64,000 bases of DNA from Spirosoma sp. KUDC1026 (GCF_013375035.1 NZ_CP056032.1:852001-916000); one strand, 5' to 3'; positions 44,073 through 52,989 are shown, numbered from the stretch's first letter. A program made the numbers and translations. The notes: generated by a model from the sequence alone, not told the origin.

Positions 44073-45059
44073 ATGAAAGAAATCTTAAATCAACTTTTTG
44101 CGTATAAATCGCTGACGAAGGAGCAGGCTTGTCAGGTTCTGCTGGGTATCGGTCGGGGAGAGTACAATGCTGCGCAGATTGCTTCCTTCCTGACAGTATA
44201 CATGATGCGAAGCCTTCGGCTGGAAGAGCTGGAAGGCTTCCGCGATGCAATGCTGGAGCTTTGTGTACCGGTGGATCTGGACGCTTACGACCCAATGGAC
44301 CTGTGCGGGACCGGGGGCGATGGCCGCGATACGTTCAACATTTCAACGCTATCGTCTTTTGTGGTAGCGGGTGCGGGGCAGTGTGTAGCCAAACACGGTA
44401 ATCACGGCGTGTCGTCGCTGGTCGGTTCGTCAACCATTATGGAGTATTTAGGCTATAGCTTTACCAATGACATTGGCGAGCTACAGCGGAAAATGGAAAC
44501 GGCAGGTATCTGCTTCCTGCACGCGCCCCTGTTCCATCCGGCCATGAAGAATGTGGCGCCCATCCGGCGAGAGCTGGGCGTGAAAACATTTTTCAACGTG
44601 CTCGGCCCGATGATCAACCCGGCAAAGCCTCAAAAACAGCTCGTTGGGGTGTTCAGCCTTGAATTGGCGCGATTATATGCGTACCTTTATCAGCAAACCG
44701 ACAAGCGGTTCATGATTGTTCATTCGCTTGACGGATACGATGAAATCTCGCTGACAGGACCGTTCAAACTCATTAGTAATCAGCGCGAGCAGATTCTAGA
44801 ACCGGCGCAGGTAGGCATGGCACGATTGACGCCCGAATCACTGGCTGGCGGGGAAACGCTGGCCGAATCGGCGAAGATTTTCATGAACGTGCTGAACGAC
44901 GAGGCTACGTCTGCTCAGAAGCAGGCCGTACTGGTCAATTCGGCGATGGCGCTGCTGGCCGCCGGGCGGGCTGATAATCGGGACGATGCTGTGGCGATGG
45001 CACGTGAGTCACTGGAAAGCAAACGGGCACTGGCTTGTTTTAAGAAGTTGATAGAATGA
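44073..45059 (+). CDS. trpD: Anthranilate phosphoribosyltransferase
   Basis: Joins anthranilate and PRPP. At 328 residues it has DLCGTGGDGRDTFNISTL (PRPP loop, about residues 75-92), KHGNHGVSSLVGSS, FLHAPLFHPAMKNVAPIRRELGVKTFFNVLGPM and the HSLDGYDEISLTG block. No fusion to TrpG. Its stop overlaps the trpC start (ATGA), so the two are translationally coupled. Confidence 0.95.
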   Translation: MKEILNQLFAYKSLTKEQACQVLLGIGRGEYNAAQIASFLTVYMMRSLRLEELEGFRDAMLELCVPVDLDAYDPMDLCGTGGDGRDTFNISTLSSFVVAGAGQCVAKHGNHGVSSLVGSSTIMEYLGYSFTNDIGELQRKMETAGICFLHAPLFHPAMKNVAPIRRELGVKTFFNVLGPMINPAKPQKQLVGVFSLELARLYAYLYQQTDKRFMIVHSLDGYDEISLTGPFKLISNQREQILEPAQVGMARLTPESLAGGETLAESAKIFMNVLNDEATSAQKQAVLVNSAMALLAAGRADNRDDAVAMARESLESKRALACFKKLIE

Positions 45060-45865
45060 CGATTTTAGACCAGATTGTCGCACAGAAGCGACTGGAAGTA
45101 GCCCAGCGAAAAGCCGAAATCGAGGTGGCTACGCTGGAACAAATGCCCGACTTTAAACGGCCCCCCATCTCTGCCCGTAACGCGGTTCAGGATTTTCGGT
45201 CAACGGGTATCATCGCCGAGTTCAAGCGCAAATCGCCATCCAAAGGTACCATCAATGATTCGGCCGACGTAGCCCAAACAACCCAGGGCTATGTAAAGGC
45301 TGGAGCTGCTGTGTTGTCCGTTTTGACGGATGAGCCGTTTTTCGGTGGTACTCCCGCCGATCTACAGGCAGCTCGACAGGCCAATCCAGGTACGCCAATT
45401 CTACGTAAAGACTTCATTATTGACCCGTATCAGTTATTTGAAGCCAAAGCCTGGGGGGCAGACTTAGTTTTACTAATTGCCTCCTGCCTTACTTCGGAGG
45501 AAGTCGCTGAGTTCAGTAACCTAGCCCATAATCTGGGACTTGAGGTGTTGCTGGAAGTGCACGACGAAGAGGAACTGGATCGGTCGCTGGGCGTTAATAT
45601 TGATCTGGTTGGTGTCAACAATCGGAACCTCAAAACCTTTGTCACCAACATTGATACGTCGTTACAGCTGGTCGAGCGGATTCCTGATACGTATGCAAAA
45701 ATTACCGAAAGTGGGCTCCACGATGCTGCAACAATGCGTCAGCTGATGCAGGCGGGCTACGACGGATTCCTGATCGGGGAAGCATTCATGAAAACAAATG
45801 ACCCTGCGACTGCGCTAGCTAGTTTGGTCGAGGCCTATACAGCAGCTATTTCCTTGTCCATCTAA
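45056..45865 (+). CDS. trpC: Indole-3-glycerol-phosphate synthase
   Basis: Ring closure of CdRP to indole-3-glycerol phosphate. A 269-residue TIM barrel; IIAEFKRKSPSKG (about residues 49-61, with the catalytic Lys), LSVLTDEPFFGG, LRKDFIIDPYQ, ADLVLLIASCL, LEVLLEVHDEEEL, VGVNNRNLKTF and ITESGL.. near the phosphate site. Starts within the trpD stop. Confidence 0.95.
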   Translation: MTILDQIVAQKRLEVAQRKAEIEVATLEQMPDFKRPPISARNAVQDFRSTGIIAEFKRKSPSKGTINDSADVAQTTQGYVKAGAAVLSVLTDEPFFGGTPADLQAARQANPGTPILRKDFIIDPYQLFEAKAWGADLVLLIASCLTSEEVAEFSNLAHNLGLEVLLEVHDEEELDRSLGVNIDLVGVNNRNLKTFVTNIDTSLQLVERIPDTYAKITESGLHDAATMRQLMQAGYDGFLIGEAFMKTNDPATALASLVEAYTAAISLSI

Positions 45866-45876
45866 CTTGTACAGTC

Positions 45877-46524
45877 ATGAAAATCAAAGTATGCGGTTTG
45901 CGGGATACCGATAACTTAAAAGAAATTGCCGCCCTGCATCCTGATTTTGTTGGGTTTATTTTCTTCGACAAGTCGCCCCGGTACGTCGGCGACGATCTTG
46001 ACGAAGAAGCGGTAAAGAGCCTACCCCGCTCCATTCGGAAAGTAGGCGTCTTTGTTAACGCCAGCCCAGAGTTCATTTTGCGGATGGTCAAGAAATTTGA
46101 TTTTCAGTACGTACAGTTACACGGTAATGAAACCCCCGACTACTGCCGGAGCCTGCGCAACCGGGGAATTAACATCATTAAGGCATTCCGGGTCGATGAG
46201 TCGTTCAATTTCTCGATGCTGAACAACTACAAAGCCCAGTGCGATTTCTTTCTCTTCGATGCAAAAGGCGATCAGCCCGGCGGCAATGGGATTACGTTCG
46301 ACTGGAGTATTTTGAGTCGGTACGACAATGAAAAACCCTTCTTCATCAGTGGCGGCATTGGTCTGGATAACCTCGATCAACTGGATGCGCTGAAAGGCAT
46401 GAAACTCTACGGAGTGGATGTCAACAGTCAGGTTGAAGTTGAGCCGGGGGTTAAGGATGTGACGAAAGTGAAAGAGCTGATTAATCGTCTGCGCCCGATC
46501 GAAGAGGAAGAGGAAACAGCGTAA
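45877..46524 (+). CDS. trpF: Phosphoribosylanthranilate isomerase
   Basis: Converts PRA to CdRP. A 215-residue TIM barrel with KIKVCGLRD (catalytic Cys, residue 6), FVGFIFFDKSPRYV, VGVFVNASPEFI, VQLHGNETPDYC and the FDAKGDQPGGNG and FISGGIGLDN phosphate loops. The C-terminus ends in an acidic tail (EEEEETA). It follows trpC by 11 nt. The following genes are not trpB but a toxin-antitoxin pair. Confidence 0.95.
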   Translation: MKIKVCGLRDTDNLKEIAALHPDFVGFIFFDKSPRYVGDDLDEEAVKSLPRSIRKVGVFVNASPEFILRMVKKFDFQYVQLHGNETPDYCRSLRNRGINIIKAFRVDESFNFSMLNNYKAQCDFFLFDAKGDQPGGNGITFDWSILSRYDNEKPFFISGGIGLDNLDQLDALKGMKLYGVDVNSQVEVEPGVKDVTKVKELINRLRPIEEEEETA

Positions 46525-46531
46525 TAGTAGG

Positions 46532-46554
46532 ACAACTACTGGACGAATAGTTGT
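46532..46554 (+). promoter_or_regulatory. Inverted repeat before the antitoxin gene
   Basis: ACAACTA (46532-46538) and TAGTTGT (46548-46554), a perfect 7-bp inverted repeat with a 9-nt spacer, 31 nt upstream of the antitoxin ATG. It could be the autoregulatory operator of the toxin-antitoxin pair or an intra-operon hairpin. Confidence 0.4.
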
Positions 46555-46585
46555 GTTAAGCTAGTAAACGAAAACCGGCGCTTTT

Positions 46586-46804
46586 ATGGAAACAACGAAG
46601 CTTATTGACGACGAAATTCCTCCAATGAAAAAGGGGCAGTTAAACGTCTATAAACCCAGTGATATAAAACGCTGGGGAGTGGAGCGTTTCCTTGAGGCAA
46701 CTGCTGTTAAAGAGCCATTTTTGCGTGAGTTTCCTGATTTTACTGAAGCTGAAAACCGAAGGATGGATGAATTACTAGCTGAGGGAGATAAAGGTGCTGT
46801 ATGA
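46586..46804 (+). CDS. Antitoxin of a type II VapBC-like module
   Basis: A 72-residue protein, largely helical and acidic, without recognisable similarity to a named antitoxin family. It is called an antitoxin because it directly precedes a PIN-domain toxin and overlaps its start (ATGA: toxin ATG 46801, antitoxin TGA 46802-46804), the classic coupled arrangement. The N-terminus (METTKLIDDEIPPMKKGQLNVYKPSDIKRWG) may be the DNA-binding or dimerisation part; the C-terminus (FPDFTEAENRRMDELLAEGD) should bind the toxin. Located inside the trp operon, 61 nt after trpF. Confidence 0.7.
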   Translation: METTKLIDDEIPPMKKGQLNVYKPSDIKRWGVERFLEATAVKEPFLREFPDFTEAENRRMDELLAEGDKGAV

Positions 46805-47193
46805 TTTACGATACAAATCTTCTGATCGGTCATATACGTGAACGGACTTTACCACCAGCTACTACCCTTATTCCTATTATTGTGGTTGCCGAGTTAGAGG
46901 CTTTTGCTTTAAAGGCGGACTGGGGATTGCAAAAAGTAGAGTTCATGCGGTACTTGGTCGGACGACACCCGATAGTTGATATCGAACCAGCAATGGTTAA
47001 TCGATACGCCGAAATAGACGCTTTCAGTCAGGGTAAACTTCAATCAGTTCCATTGCGCACTTCCGCCCGGAACATGGGGAAAAACGACATCTGGATTGCT
47101 GCTACCGCTTTGTATCTGGATTTAGAGCTATACACAACCGACAACGACTTTGATCATTTGCCTGCTTTAGGGCTGCAATTAGTTAAGCATTAA
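46801..47193 (+). CDS. PIN-domain toxin (VapC-like ribonuclease)
   Basis: A 130-residue PIN-domain endoribonuclease. The acidic active site is intact: Asp4 in YDTN, Glu31 in VVAELEAF, Asp96 in GKNDIWIAATA and Asp114/Asp116 in TTDNDFD. VapC toxins cleave specific RNAs (often tRNA or rRNA) in the cytoplasm unless bound by the antitoxin. It lies between trpF and trpB, with only 5 nt to the trpB start, so it is transcribed with the trp genes. Confidence 0.88.
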   Translation: MIYDTNLLIGHIRERTLPPATTLIPIIVVAELEAFALKADWGLQKVEFMRYLVGRHPIVDIEPAMVNRYAEIDAFSQGKLQSVPLRTSARNMGKNDIWIAATALYLDLELYTTDNDFDHLPALGLQLVKH

Positions 47194-47198
47194 GTTTT

Positions 47199-48398
47199 AT
47201 GCAGACTACCATTGAACAAACAACCTCGTTTGAGGTATCCGATAAAGGTTTTTACGGCCGTTTTGGTGGGGCTTTCATTCCAGAAATGCTTTATCCAAAC
47301 GTTGAAGAGCTTCGCCAGAGCTACCTGGACATTATTGCTGCCCCGACGTTTCAGACTGAGTTCTGGCAGCTGCTGGAAGATTACGTTGGCCGACCTACAC
47401 CACTGTTTCTGGCTAAGCGGCTGTCAGCGGAGTTCGGGGCGACTATCTACCTGAAGCGGGAAGATCTGTGTCATACCGGTGCGCACAAGATCAACAACAC
47501 GATAGGTCAGATCCTGGTCGCGCAGCGGCTTGGCAAGAAACGGATTGTAGCCGAAACCGGCGCTGGTCAGCATGGCGTTGCTACGGCAACGGTATGCGCA
47601 CTGATGGGCCTGGAGTGCATCGTATACATGGGCGCCATCGATATGGAACGCCAGAAACCCAACGTTGACCGCATGCGGATGCTGGGGGCTACGGTTGTGG
47701 CTGCTAAATCTGGTAGTCAAACCCTGAAAGATGCTACCAATGAAGCCATGCGGCATTGGATCAACAATCCCATCGATACACATTACATCATTGGCTCAGT
47801 GGTTGGCCCGCACCCGTACCCGGACATGGTCGCCCGCTTTCAGTCGGTCATCTCACAGGAAGTCCGGAAGCAACTGGCTGAAAAAACGGGGAAAGAAACA
47901 CCCGATTACATGGTTGCCTGTGTAGGTGGAGGAAGTAATGCCGCTGGCGCTTTCTACCATTTTCTGAATGAGCCATCCGTGCGGCTGGTAGCTGCAGAGG
48001 CCGCCGGTCAGGGCGTTACGTCAGGGCACTCGGCTGCGACGACAGCACTTGGTAAACCGGGCGTACTACATGGTAGCCGTACCATTCTGATGCAAACCGA
48101 AGATGGTCAGGTAACAGAACCCTACTCGATTTCGGCGGGGCTGGATTATCCGGGTATCGGTCCATTGCACGCGCACCTGTTCGATTCGGGTCGGGGCGAC
48201 TTCTACGCCATTACTGACGACGAAGCACTGGCGGCTGGTTTTCAGTTGAGCAAATTGGAGGGTATCATTCCGGCACTCGAATCGGCACATGCGCTGGCGG
48301 CTTTGTCCAAGATGAATCTTCAGGCTGAAGACGTTGTCGTTCTCTGCCTGTCGGGCCGGGGCGACAAAGATTTGAGTACGTATTCCAAACACTTATAG
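47199..48398 (+). CDS. trpB: Tryptophan synthase beta chain
   Basis: PLP enzyme that condenses indole and serine. 399 residues; KGFYGRFGGAFIPEMLYPN, YLKREDLCHTGAHKINNTIGQ (PLP Lys about residue 100), GAGQHGVATATVCALMG, ACVGGGSNAAGAFYHF, TVTEPYSISAGLDYPG-type block (VTEPYSISAGLDYPGIGP) and CLSGRGDKDLSTY. A typical TrpB1 partner of TrpA. It follows the toxin gene closely. Confidence 0.95.
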   Translation: MQTTIEQTTSFEVSDKGFYGRFGGAFIPEMLYPNVEELRQSYLDIIAAPTFQTEFWQLLEDYVGRPTPLFLAKRLSAEFGATIYLKREDLCHTGAHKINNTIGQILVAQRLGKKRIVAETGAGQHGVATATVCALMGLECIVYMGAIDMERQKPNVDRMRMLGATVVAAKSGSQTLKDATNEAMRHWINNPIDTHYIIGSVVGPHPYPDMVARFQSVISQEVRKQLAEKTGKETPDYMVACVGGGSNAAGAFYHFLNEPSVRLVAAEAAGQGVTSGHSAATTALGKPGVLHGSRTILMQTEDGQVTEPYSISAGLDYPGIGPLHAHLFDSGRGDFYAITDDEALAAGFQLSKLEGIIPALESAHALAALSKMNLQAEDVVVLCLSGRGDKDLSTYSKHL

Positions 48399-48471
48399 TC
48401 GTTCGTAATCAGTCAGATCAGTGGTTATGTTGCTACAAACCGATGATCGTGAGCGCGGCAATTGACCACCT

Positions 48472-49263
48472 ATGACTACAGCAATCACCCAGAATCGCAT
48501 TACGGATCTTTTCTCGCAAAAGAACGAGCGATTACTGAACGTATATTTTACCGCCGGTTTCCCCAAATTAGATGACACTATGACTGTTCTGCGTGGTTTG
48601 CAGGCGGCCGGTGTTGATCTGGTAGAAATCGGTATGCCTTACTCTGATCCGGTAGCCGACGGCGAAACCATTCAGCAAAGCAATGGCGTAGCATTGGACA
48701 ACGGCATGTCGTTAAAAGCGCTGTTTGCGCAGCTGGCTGACTGCCGCCAGGAAATTACGGTACCAATTCTGTTGATGGGTTATATTAACCCTGTGTTGCA
48801 GTTCGGTATCGATAACTTCTGCCGAATGTGCCAGGCCGTTGGCGTTGACGGCGTAATTCTGCCTGATCTGCCGCTGTATCTGTATCTTGATGAATACGCT
48901 GAGACTTTCCGGAAGTACGGTATTCTCAACGTCCACCTGATTACGCCACAAACCTCTGACGAACGTATTCGATTTATTGATGAAGAATCAGACGGGTTCA
49001 TCTACATGGTATCGTCGGCTAGTATTACGGGTTCGGTTAGCGGGATCAGTGATCCAATGCGTGGTTACTTCGAACGTATTCAGGAAATGAACCTGCGGAA
49101 CCCTCGCCTGATTGGTTTCGGTATCAATAACCACGAAACGTTCGACACCGCTAGTCAGTACGCCAATGGAGCTATCGTAGGCAGCGCATTTATTCGCCAT
49201 CTGGAGAAGCAGGGAACCTCGCCCGAAAGCATTAGCGCCTTTGTTAAGACGATTCGGGCGTAG
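48472..49263 (+). CDS. trpA: Tryptophan synthase alpha chain
   Basis: Releases indole from indole-3-glycerol phosphate. A 263-residue TIM barrel: YFTAGFPKLDDT, DLVEIGMPYSDPVADGETIQ (catalytic Glu and Asp), LLMGYINPVLQFG, GVDGVILPDLPLYL, VSSASITGSVSG and IGFGINNHETF. It is 73 nt after trpB with no notable structure in the gap. Confidence 0.95.
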   Translation: MTTAITQNRITDLFSQKNERLLNVYFTAGFPKLDDTMTVLRGLQAAGVDLVEIGMPYSDPVADGETIQQSNGVALDNGMSLKALFAQLADCRQEITVPILLMGYINPVLQFGIDNFCRMCQAVGVDGVILPDLPLYLYLDEYAETFRKYGILNVHLITPQTSDERIRFIDEESDGFIYMVSSASITGSVSGISDPMRGYFERIQEMNLRNPRLIGFGINNHETFDTASQYANGAIVGSAFIRHLEKQGTSPESISAFVKTIRA

Positions 49264-49281
49264 CCAACTACCTTTGCACCC

Positions 49282-49884
49282 ATGAATGAGATTAACTTCG
49301 ATAAATCGCCCGATGGGCTCATTCCCGCTGTCATCCAGGATGCTGAGACGGGGAAAGTGCTGATGCTGGGGTATATGAACCGGGAAGCGTACGACAAAAC
49401 CGTAGCAGAAAATGTTGTTACGTTCTTCAGCCGGAGCAAGCAGCGGCTTTGGACCAAAGGTGAAACGTCCAATAATTTCCTGCACGTAGAAAATCTGCTG
49501 GTGGACTGCGATGGCGATACACTCCTGGTTAAAGCTCGCCCAGCCGGGCCAACCTGCCATACTGGTGCCGATACCTGTTTTGAGGAAGTAAATCGGGGGC
49601 AGGGCCAATTCCTGAATTACCTGCAGGGCGTTATTCACGACCGAAAAATGAATCCGTCGGATAAGTCATACACCGCTTCGCTATTCGGTCGGGGAGTGAA
49701 TAAAATCGCGCAGAAAGTAGGGGAAGAAGCCGTCGAATTAGTAATTGAAGCGAAGGACGATAACGACGACCTGTTCAAAGGAGAAGCGGCCGATCTACTC
49801 TTCCACTTTTTGGTGCTTCTGGAGCAGAAAAACCTTGATCTGGATGATATTGTGGCCGTTCTGAAGGGTCGCCACGCAAAATAA
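49282..49884 (+). CDS. hisIE: Bifunctional phosphoribosyl-AMP cyclohydrolase / phosphoribosyl-ATP pyrophosphatase
   Basis: Steps 2 and 3 of histidine synthesis fused in one 200-residue protein. The HisI part (about 1-115) has LMLGYMNREAYDKT, FFSRSKQRLWTKGETS, DCDGDTLLVKARPAGPTCHTG (Zn/Mg and catalytic residues). The HisE part (about 120-200) has SYTASLFGRGVNKIAQKVGEEAVELVIEAKDD. It follows trpA by 18 nt in the same direction. No other his gene is in the window, so it appears to be an isolated his gene at the end of the trp operon. Confidence 0.95.
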   Translation: MNEINFDKSPDGLIPAVIQDAETGKVLMLGYMNREAYDKTVAENVVTFFSRSKQRLWTKGETSNNFLHVENLLVDCDGDTLLVKARPAGPTCHTGADTCFEEVNRGQGQFLNYLQGVIHDRKMNPSDKSYTASLFGRGVNKIAQKVGEEAVELVIEAKDDNDDLFKGEAADLLFHFLVLLEQKNLDLDDIVAVLKGRHAK

Positions 49885-49962
49885 AGACTTTGATAAACAT
49901 TAGGTTGTGGTTTGGGGTTCGTGATTTTGAAGCTTATCAATTCACTACAAACCTCAACGACA

Positions 49963-50298
49963 ATGGGTTTAATCATACGCATTTTAATTAGCGCGGTGGC
50001 GGTTTACGTCGCCAGTCTATTTGTACCAGGCGTTACTGTAACAGGGGGTGTCGGTACGTATCTTATTGTTGCCATTGTGCTTGGTCTGCTGAACGCATTC
50101 ATCAAGCCAATTCTGACGATCCTGACAATTCCCATCACGATTATAACACTGGGGCTGTTTCTGCTGGTCATCAACGTATTGATGGTTTATCTGGCAGCCT
50201 CGCTGGTCAGCGGGTTTGCCGTCAGTGGTTTCTTCGCGGCTCTATTCTTTAGTATTATCGTTTCGCTGGTGACAGCACTGATTGACGCAATTGTGTAA
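49963..50298 (+). CDS. Small membrane protein (phage-holin-4 / DUF family)
   Basis: A 111-residue protein with four hydrophobic helices (LISAVAVYVASLFVPGVTV, GTYLIVAIVLGLLNAFI, ILTILTIPITIITLGLFLLVINVLMVYLAASLV and FFAALFFSIIVSLVTALI). It is of the widespread 'phage holin family' (Phage_holin_4_2/YvlD-like) found in many chromosomes outside prophages; no phage genes accompany it. ATG 49963 (MGLIIRILISAV) is chosen over the upstream in-frame ATG 49912. Function uncertain, possibly envelope stress. Confidence 0.82.
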   Translation: MGLIIRILISAVAVYVASLFVPGVTVTGGVGTYLIVAIVLGLLNAFIKPILTILTIPITIITLGLFLLVINVLMVYLAASLVSGFAVSGFFAALFFSIIVSLVTALIDAIV

Positions 50299-50313
50299 GT
50301 GACGGTAAGAGTT

Positions 50314-50362
50314 GCAAACAGAAATGGGCGTTCGAATTACTCGAACGCCCATTTCTGTTTGC
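50314..50362. terminator. 22-bp perfect hairpin between convergent genes
   Basis: Arms 50314-50335 and 50341-50362 are exact reverse complements with a 5-nt loop (ATTAC). It separates the holin-like gene from the convergent barrel protein gene and can terminate both. Confidence 0.85.
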
Positions 50363-50372
50363 GTAAGTTCTA

Positions 50373-50897
50373 TTAAAACTTAAGAGTAAGGCCGAGTTTC
50401 AGCGTAGCAAGGCTTGAGTTTAGTTCAGCGAAGGCACCAAGCCTCTCGCTGAAAAGGTAACGGCCACCCACATGGATAGGTACATAGACAGTACCATAAG
50501 TGTCTGCAAAACCACCGTAAGAGAACGAGAAATAGGAAATACCCAGACCGGCGTACAAGTCTATTTTGTCATTAGCAAGACTGAGTAATTCGTTGAAGTG
50601 ATAAGAACCCCGAGCACCAATGTCAAATGAGCTGTATCGATAGGTAGAATTAATAGCTGCTATGCTGCCATAGCTTCGATAGCCGGCGAGTGCACCTACG
50701 GTAATGTTTGGGGCTATGCCAAAATCGAGACCGGCATTGAGACCGATGCCTCCTCCGCCTGTATAATAACCATAACCCCCTACACCAATACCCAGGTTGA
50801 CGAATTTCGTGCCTTTGTCAATGGCCATCTGAGCGAATGATTGTGTGCTGGCAACCAGTAAGAAAAAAAGCAGAATTTTGTAGTGAAGATTTTTCAT
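50373..50897 (-). CDS. Outer-membrane beta-barrel protein
   Basis: A 174-residue exported protein. The start is set at ATG 50895-50897, giving a signal peptide MKNLHYKILLFFLLVASTQSFAQ; the longer frame adds nine residues. The body is rich in alternating Gly/Tyr/Ser strands (GVGGYGYYTGGGGIGLNAGLDFGI, YSSFDIGARGSYHF, DLYAGLGISYFSF, RYLFSERLGAFAELNSSLATLKLGLTLKF) typical of small 8-stranded OmpA/OmpX-like barrels, ending in Phe. Probable structural or adhesin-like outer-membrane protein. Confidence 0.8.
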   Translation of the reverse strand: MKNLHYKILLFFLLVASTQSFAQMAIDKGTKFVNLGIGVGGYGYYTGGGGIGLNAGLDFGIAPNITVGALAGYRSYGSIAAINSTYRYSSFDIGARGSYHFNELLSLANDKIDLYAGLGISYFSFSYGGFADTYGTVYVPIHVGGRYLFSERLGAFAELNSSLATLKLGLTLKF

Positions 50898-51061
50898 TGA
50901 GCCTAAATAGTTAATGTAAAACATGACGCAAAATAATGCGCCCCAAGCTCAGTGTACAAACCAGAGGAAAGCCGCTTTATTTATCGGCTAATAGTACCCA
51001 GTAAGAAAATAATAAATACCCTCCTGTGTTAATTAATTGACATAGAGGTGCTTAATTAAAT

Positions 51062-51106
51062 AGAAATCCCCTTCGATAAGCTTAGAACAGATCGAAGGGG
51101 ATTTCT
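51062..51106 (-). terminator. Acyl-CoA dehydrogenase gene terminator
   Basis: A perfect 16-bp stem (51062-51077 with 51091-51106) with a 13-nt loop, 60 nt beyond the stop of the acyl-CoA dehydrogenase gene. The arms contain the GGGGATTT / AAATCCCC blocks. Confidence 0.75.
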
Positions 51107-51166
51107 TGCTCGTACATATGTTTGAGCAAACGGTAGGAAACATGTACCTACCTGTAAGTTACCAAA

Positions 51167-52981
51167 CTAGAAAATGTACTTATTTTCAGCAATCATGGCA
51201 TCGGCGATGGCACGACGGGCTTCTTTAAGATTCATCGGCTCAATTTTCGTGAAACGTTTGAGGCCCATCAGCATACCCCGCAGTTCGTCCCCGTCGGCGA
51301 ACGAAGTAATCGCTGCCCGTCCGGCATTATTTACTTTTTCAACAGCTTCGTGCAGATAAACCAGCGCTAGCTGCGTTTGCAGCTCAACGGCAGCTTCCCC
51401 TTTGATACCCGTTAGCTTTTCGACACGTAGCAGAACGGACTCGGCGGCATAAATTTCGATGACCATATCGGCGATATTCATCAGGATCTCCTGCTCACTG
51501 GATAGATTCATCATAAACTTCTGTACCGCTGCGCCAGCAACCATCAAAGCCGCTTTTTTCAGGTTCCGCAGGACTTTTTTCTCCGCAATGAAAATGCCTT
51601 CCTCCTCATCCATGTTGAAATCTGGGATAGACATTATCTCCTTGGCAACGGCCATTGCGGGTTCCATCAGGTTCAGTTCCCCTTTCATGGCCCGCTTCAA
51701 CAGCATGTCGACGATCAGCATGCGGTTGATCTCATTCGTACCTTCAAAAATTCGATTGATGCGAGCATCGCGGTAGCTCCGATCCATAGGTGCGTCGGCG
51801 GAATAGCCCATGCCGCCGTACACCTGAACGCCTTCATCAACGACGTAGTCCAGTGCTTCGGAGCCGTGAACCTTCATAATGGCACATTCAATGGCAAACT
51901 GCTCCAGCGCTTTCAGCTTGGCTGAGGAATCATCTACGCCCTTGCTTTTCAGGTCTTCAATAAGGTCATCAATGTTCTGACCCGCCCGGTAGCAGGCTGT
52001 TTCCGACGCGTAGATTTTTACGGCCATCTCGGCCAGTTTATGCTTGATGGCACCAAACTGCGAGATCGGCGTTTTGAACTGCTTACGTTCGTTAGCGTAC
52101 CGGATGGCATCGGCGGCTACTGCTTTAGCTCCGCCAATAGCGGCAATACCCAGTTTGATCCGACCGATGTTCAGGATGTTGACCGCTATTTTAAAACCAT
52201 TACCCCGTTCTGATAACATATTCTCGGCGGGGACTTGCACATCGTTGAAGAAAATCTGCCGAGTATCAGAACCTTTGATACCCATTTTATGCTCCGGCTC
52301 GTTCATGGTAATGCCCTCGAACGACCGGTCAACAATGAATGCGGTCAGATTTTTGTCAGCCTGGCCATTTTCGTCGATGATTTTAGTAAAAACGATGTAA
52401 ACGTCAGCAAAACCACCATTGGTTATCCACATTTTCTGACCGTTCAGTACGTAGTGTCTACCATCGGCGCTCAAAGTCGCTTTCGTTTTACCCGAGTTGG
52501 CATCCGAGCCAGAATCGGGTTCTGTCAGGCAGTAAGCGGCTTTCCATTCGCCCGAGGCCAGCTTTGGTAGGTATTTTGCTTTCTGTTCTTCGTTGCCGTA
52601 GTAAACGATTGGCAACGTACCAATACCCGTGTGGGCTGACAAGGCAACGGAAAATGAATGCCCCGCGCCCGTAGCTTCGGCAACCAGCATGGACGTATTG
52701 AAATTCATACCGAAGCCCTCATATTCGGCCGGAACAGAGGTGCCCAGCAGACCTAGTTCCCCCGCTTTGTCCATCAGTGAGGAAATGAGCTCAGGGGACT
52801 TGGCGGTGTCGATTTCGTCCAGCCGGGGAAGGATTTCCCGAGCGAGAAACTCGCGGCAGGTAGCCGCAATCATTTGCTGTTCTTCAGTAAATTCTTCAGG
52901 AATAAAGACTTGAGAGGCTTCGGTTTCTTTAATCAGAAACTCCCCGCCTGTAATCGATGCTTTGGGTTCGGTCGCAGTCAT
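51167..52981 (-). CDS. Acyl-CoA dehydrogenase (long-chain type)
   Basis: A 604-residue FAD enzyme that introduces the first double bond in fatty-acid beta-oxidation. N-terminal helical domain (EEFTEEQQMIAATCREFLAREILPRL), FAD/substrate region AAYCLTEPDSGSDANS and KMWITNGGFADVYIVFTK, and catalytic Glu in DRSYRDARINRIFEGTNEINRM (about residue 420). The extra C-terminal domain of about 190 residues makes it like the VLCAD/ACAD9 type common in Bacteroidota. The start lies 9 nt from one operator copy and 58 nt from another, so a repressor probably controls it together with the thiolase gene. Confidence 0.93.
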   Translation of the reverse strand: MTATEPKASITGGEFLIKETEASQVFIPEEFTEEQQMIAATCREFLAREILPRLDEIDTAKSPELISSLMDKAGELGLLGTSVPAEYEGFGMNFNTSMLVAEATGAGHSFSVALSAHTGIGTLPIVYYGNEEQKAKYLPKLASGEWKAAYCLTEPDSGSDANSGKTKATLSADGRHYVLNGQKMWITNGGFADVYIVFTKIIDENGQADKNLTAFIVDRSFEGITMNEPEHKMGIKGSDTRQIFFNDVQVPAENMLSERGNGFKIAVNILNIGRIKLGIAAIGGAKAVAADAIRYANERKQFKTPISQFGAIKHKLAEMAVKIYASETACYRAGQNIDDLIEDLKSKGVDDSSAKLKALEQFAIECAIMKVHGSEALDYVVDEGVQVYGGMGYSADAPMDRSYRDARINRIFEGTNEINRMLIVDMLLKRAMKGELNLMEPAMAVAKEIMSIPDFNMDEEEGIFIAEKKVLRNLKKAALMVAGAAVQKFMMNLSSEQEILMNIADMVIEIYAAESVLLRVEKLTGIKGEAAVELQTQLALVYLHEAVEKVNNAGRAAITSFADGDELRGMLMGLKRFTKIEPMNLKEARRAIADAMIAENKYIF

Positions 52982-52989
52982 AGCTGTAT

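Noticed and set aside
49963-50298. 'Phage holin' name as evidence of a prophage
   Set aside because: This small membrane family is widespread on chromosomes; no phage structural, lysis or integration gene is near.
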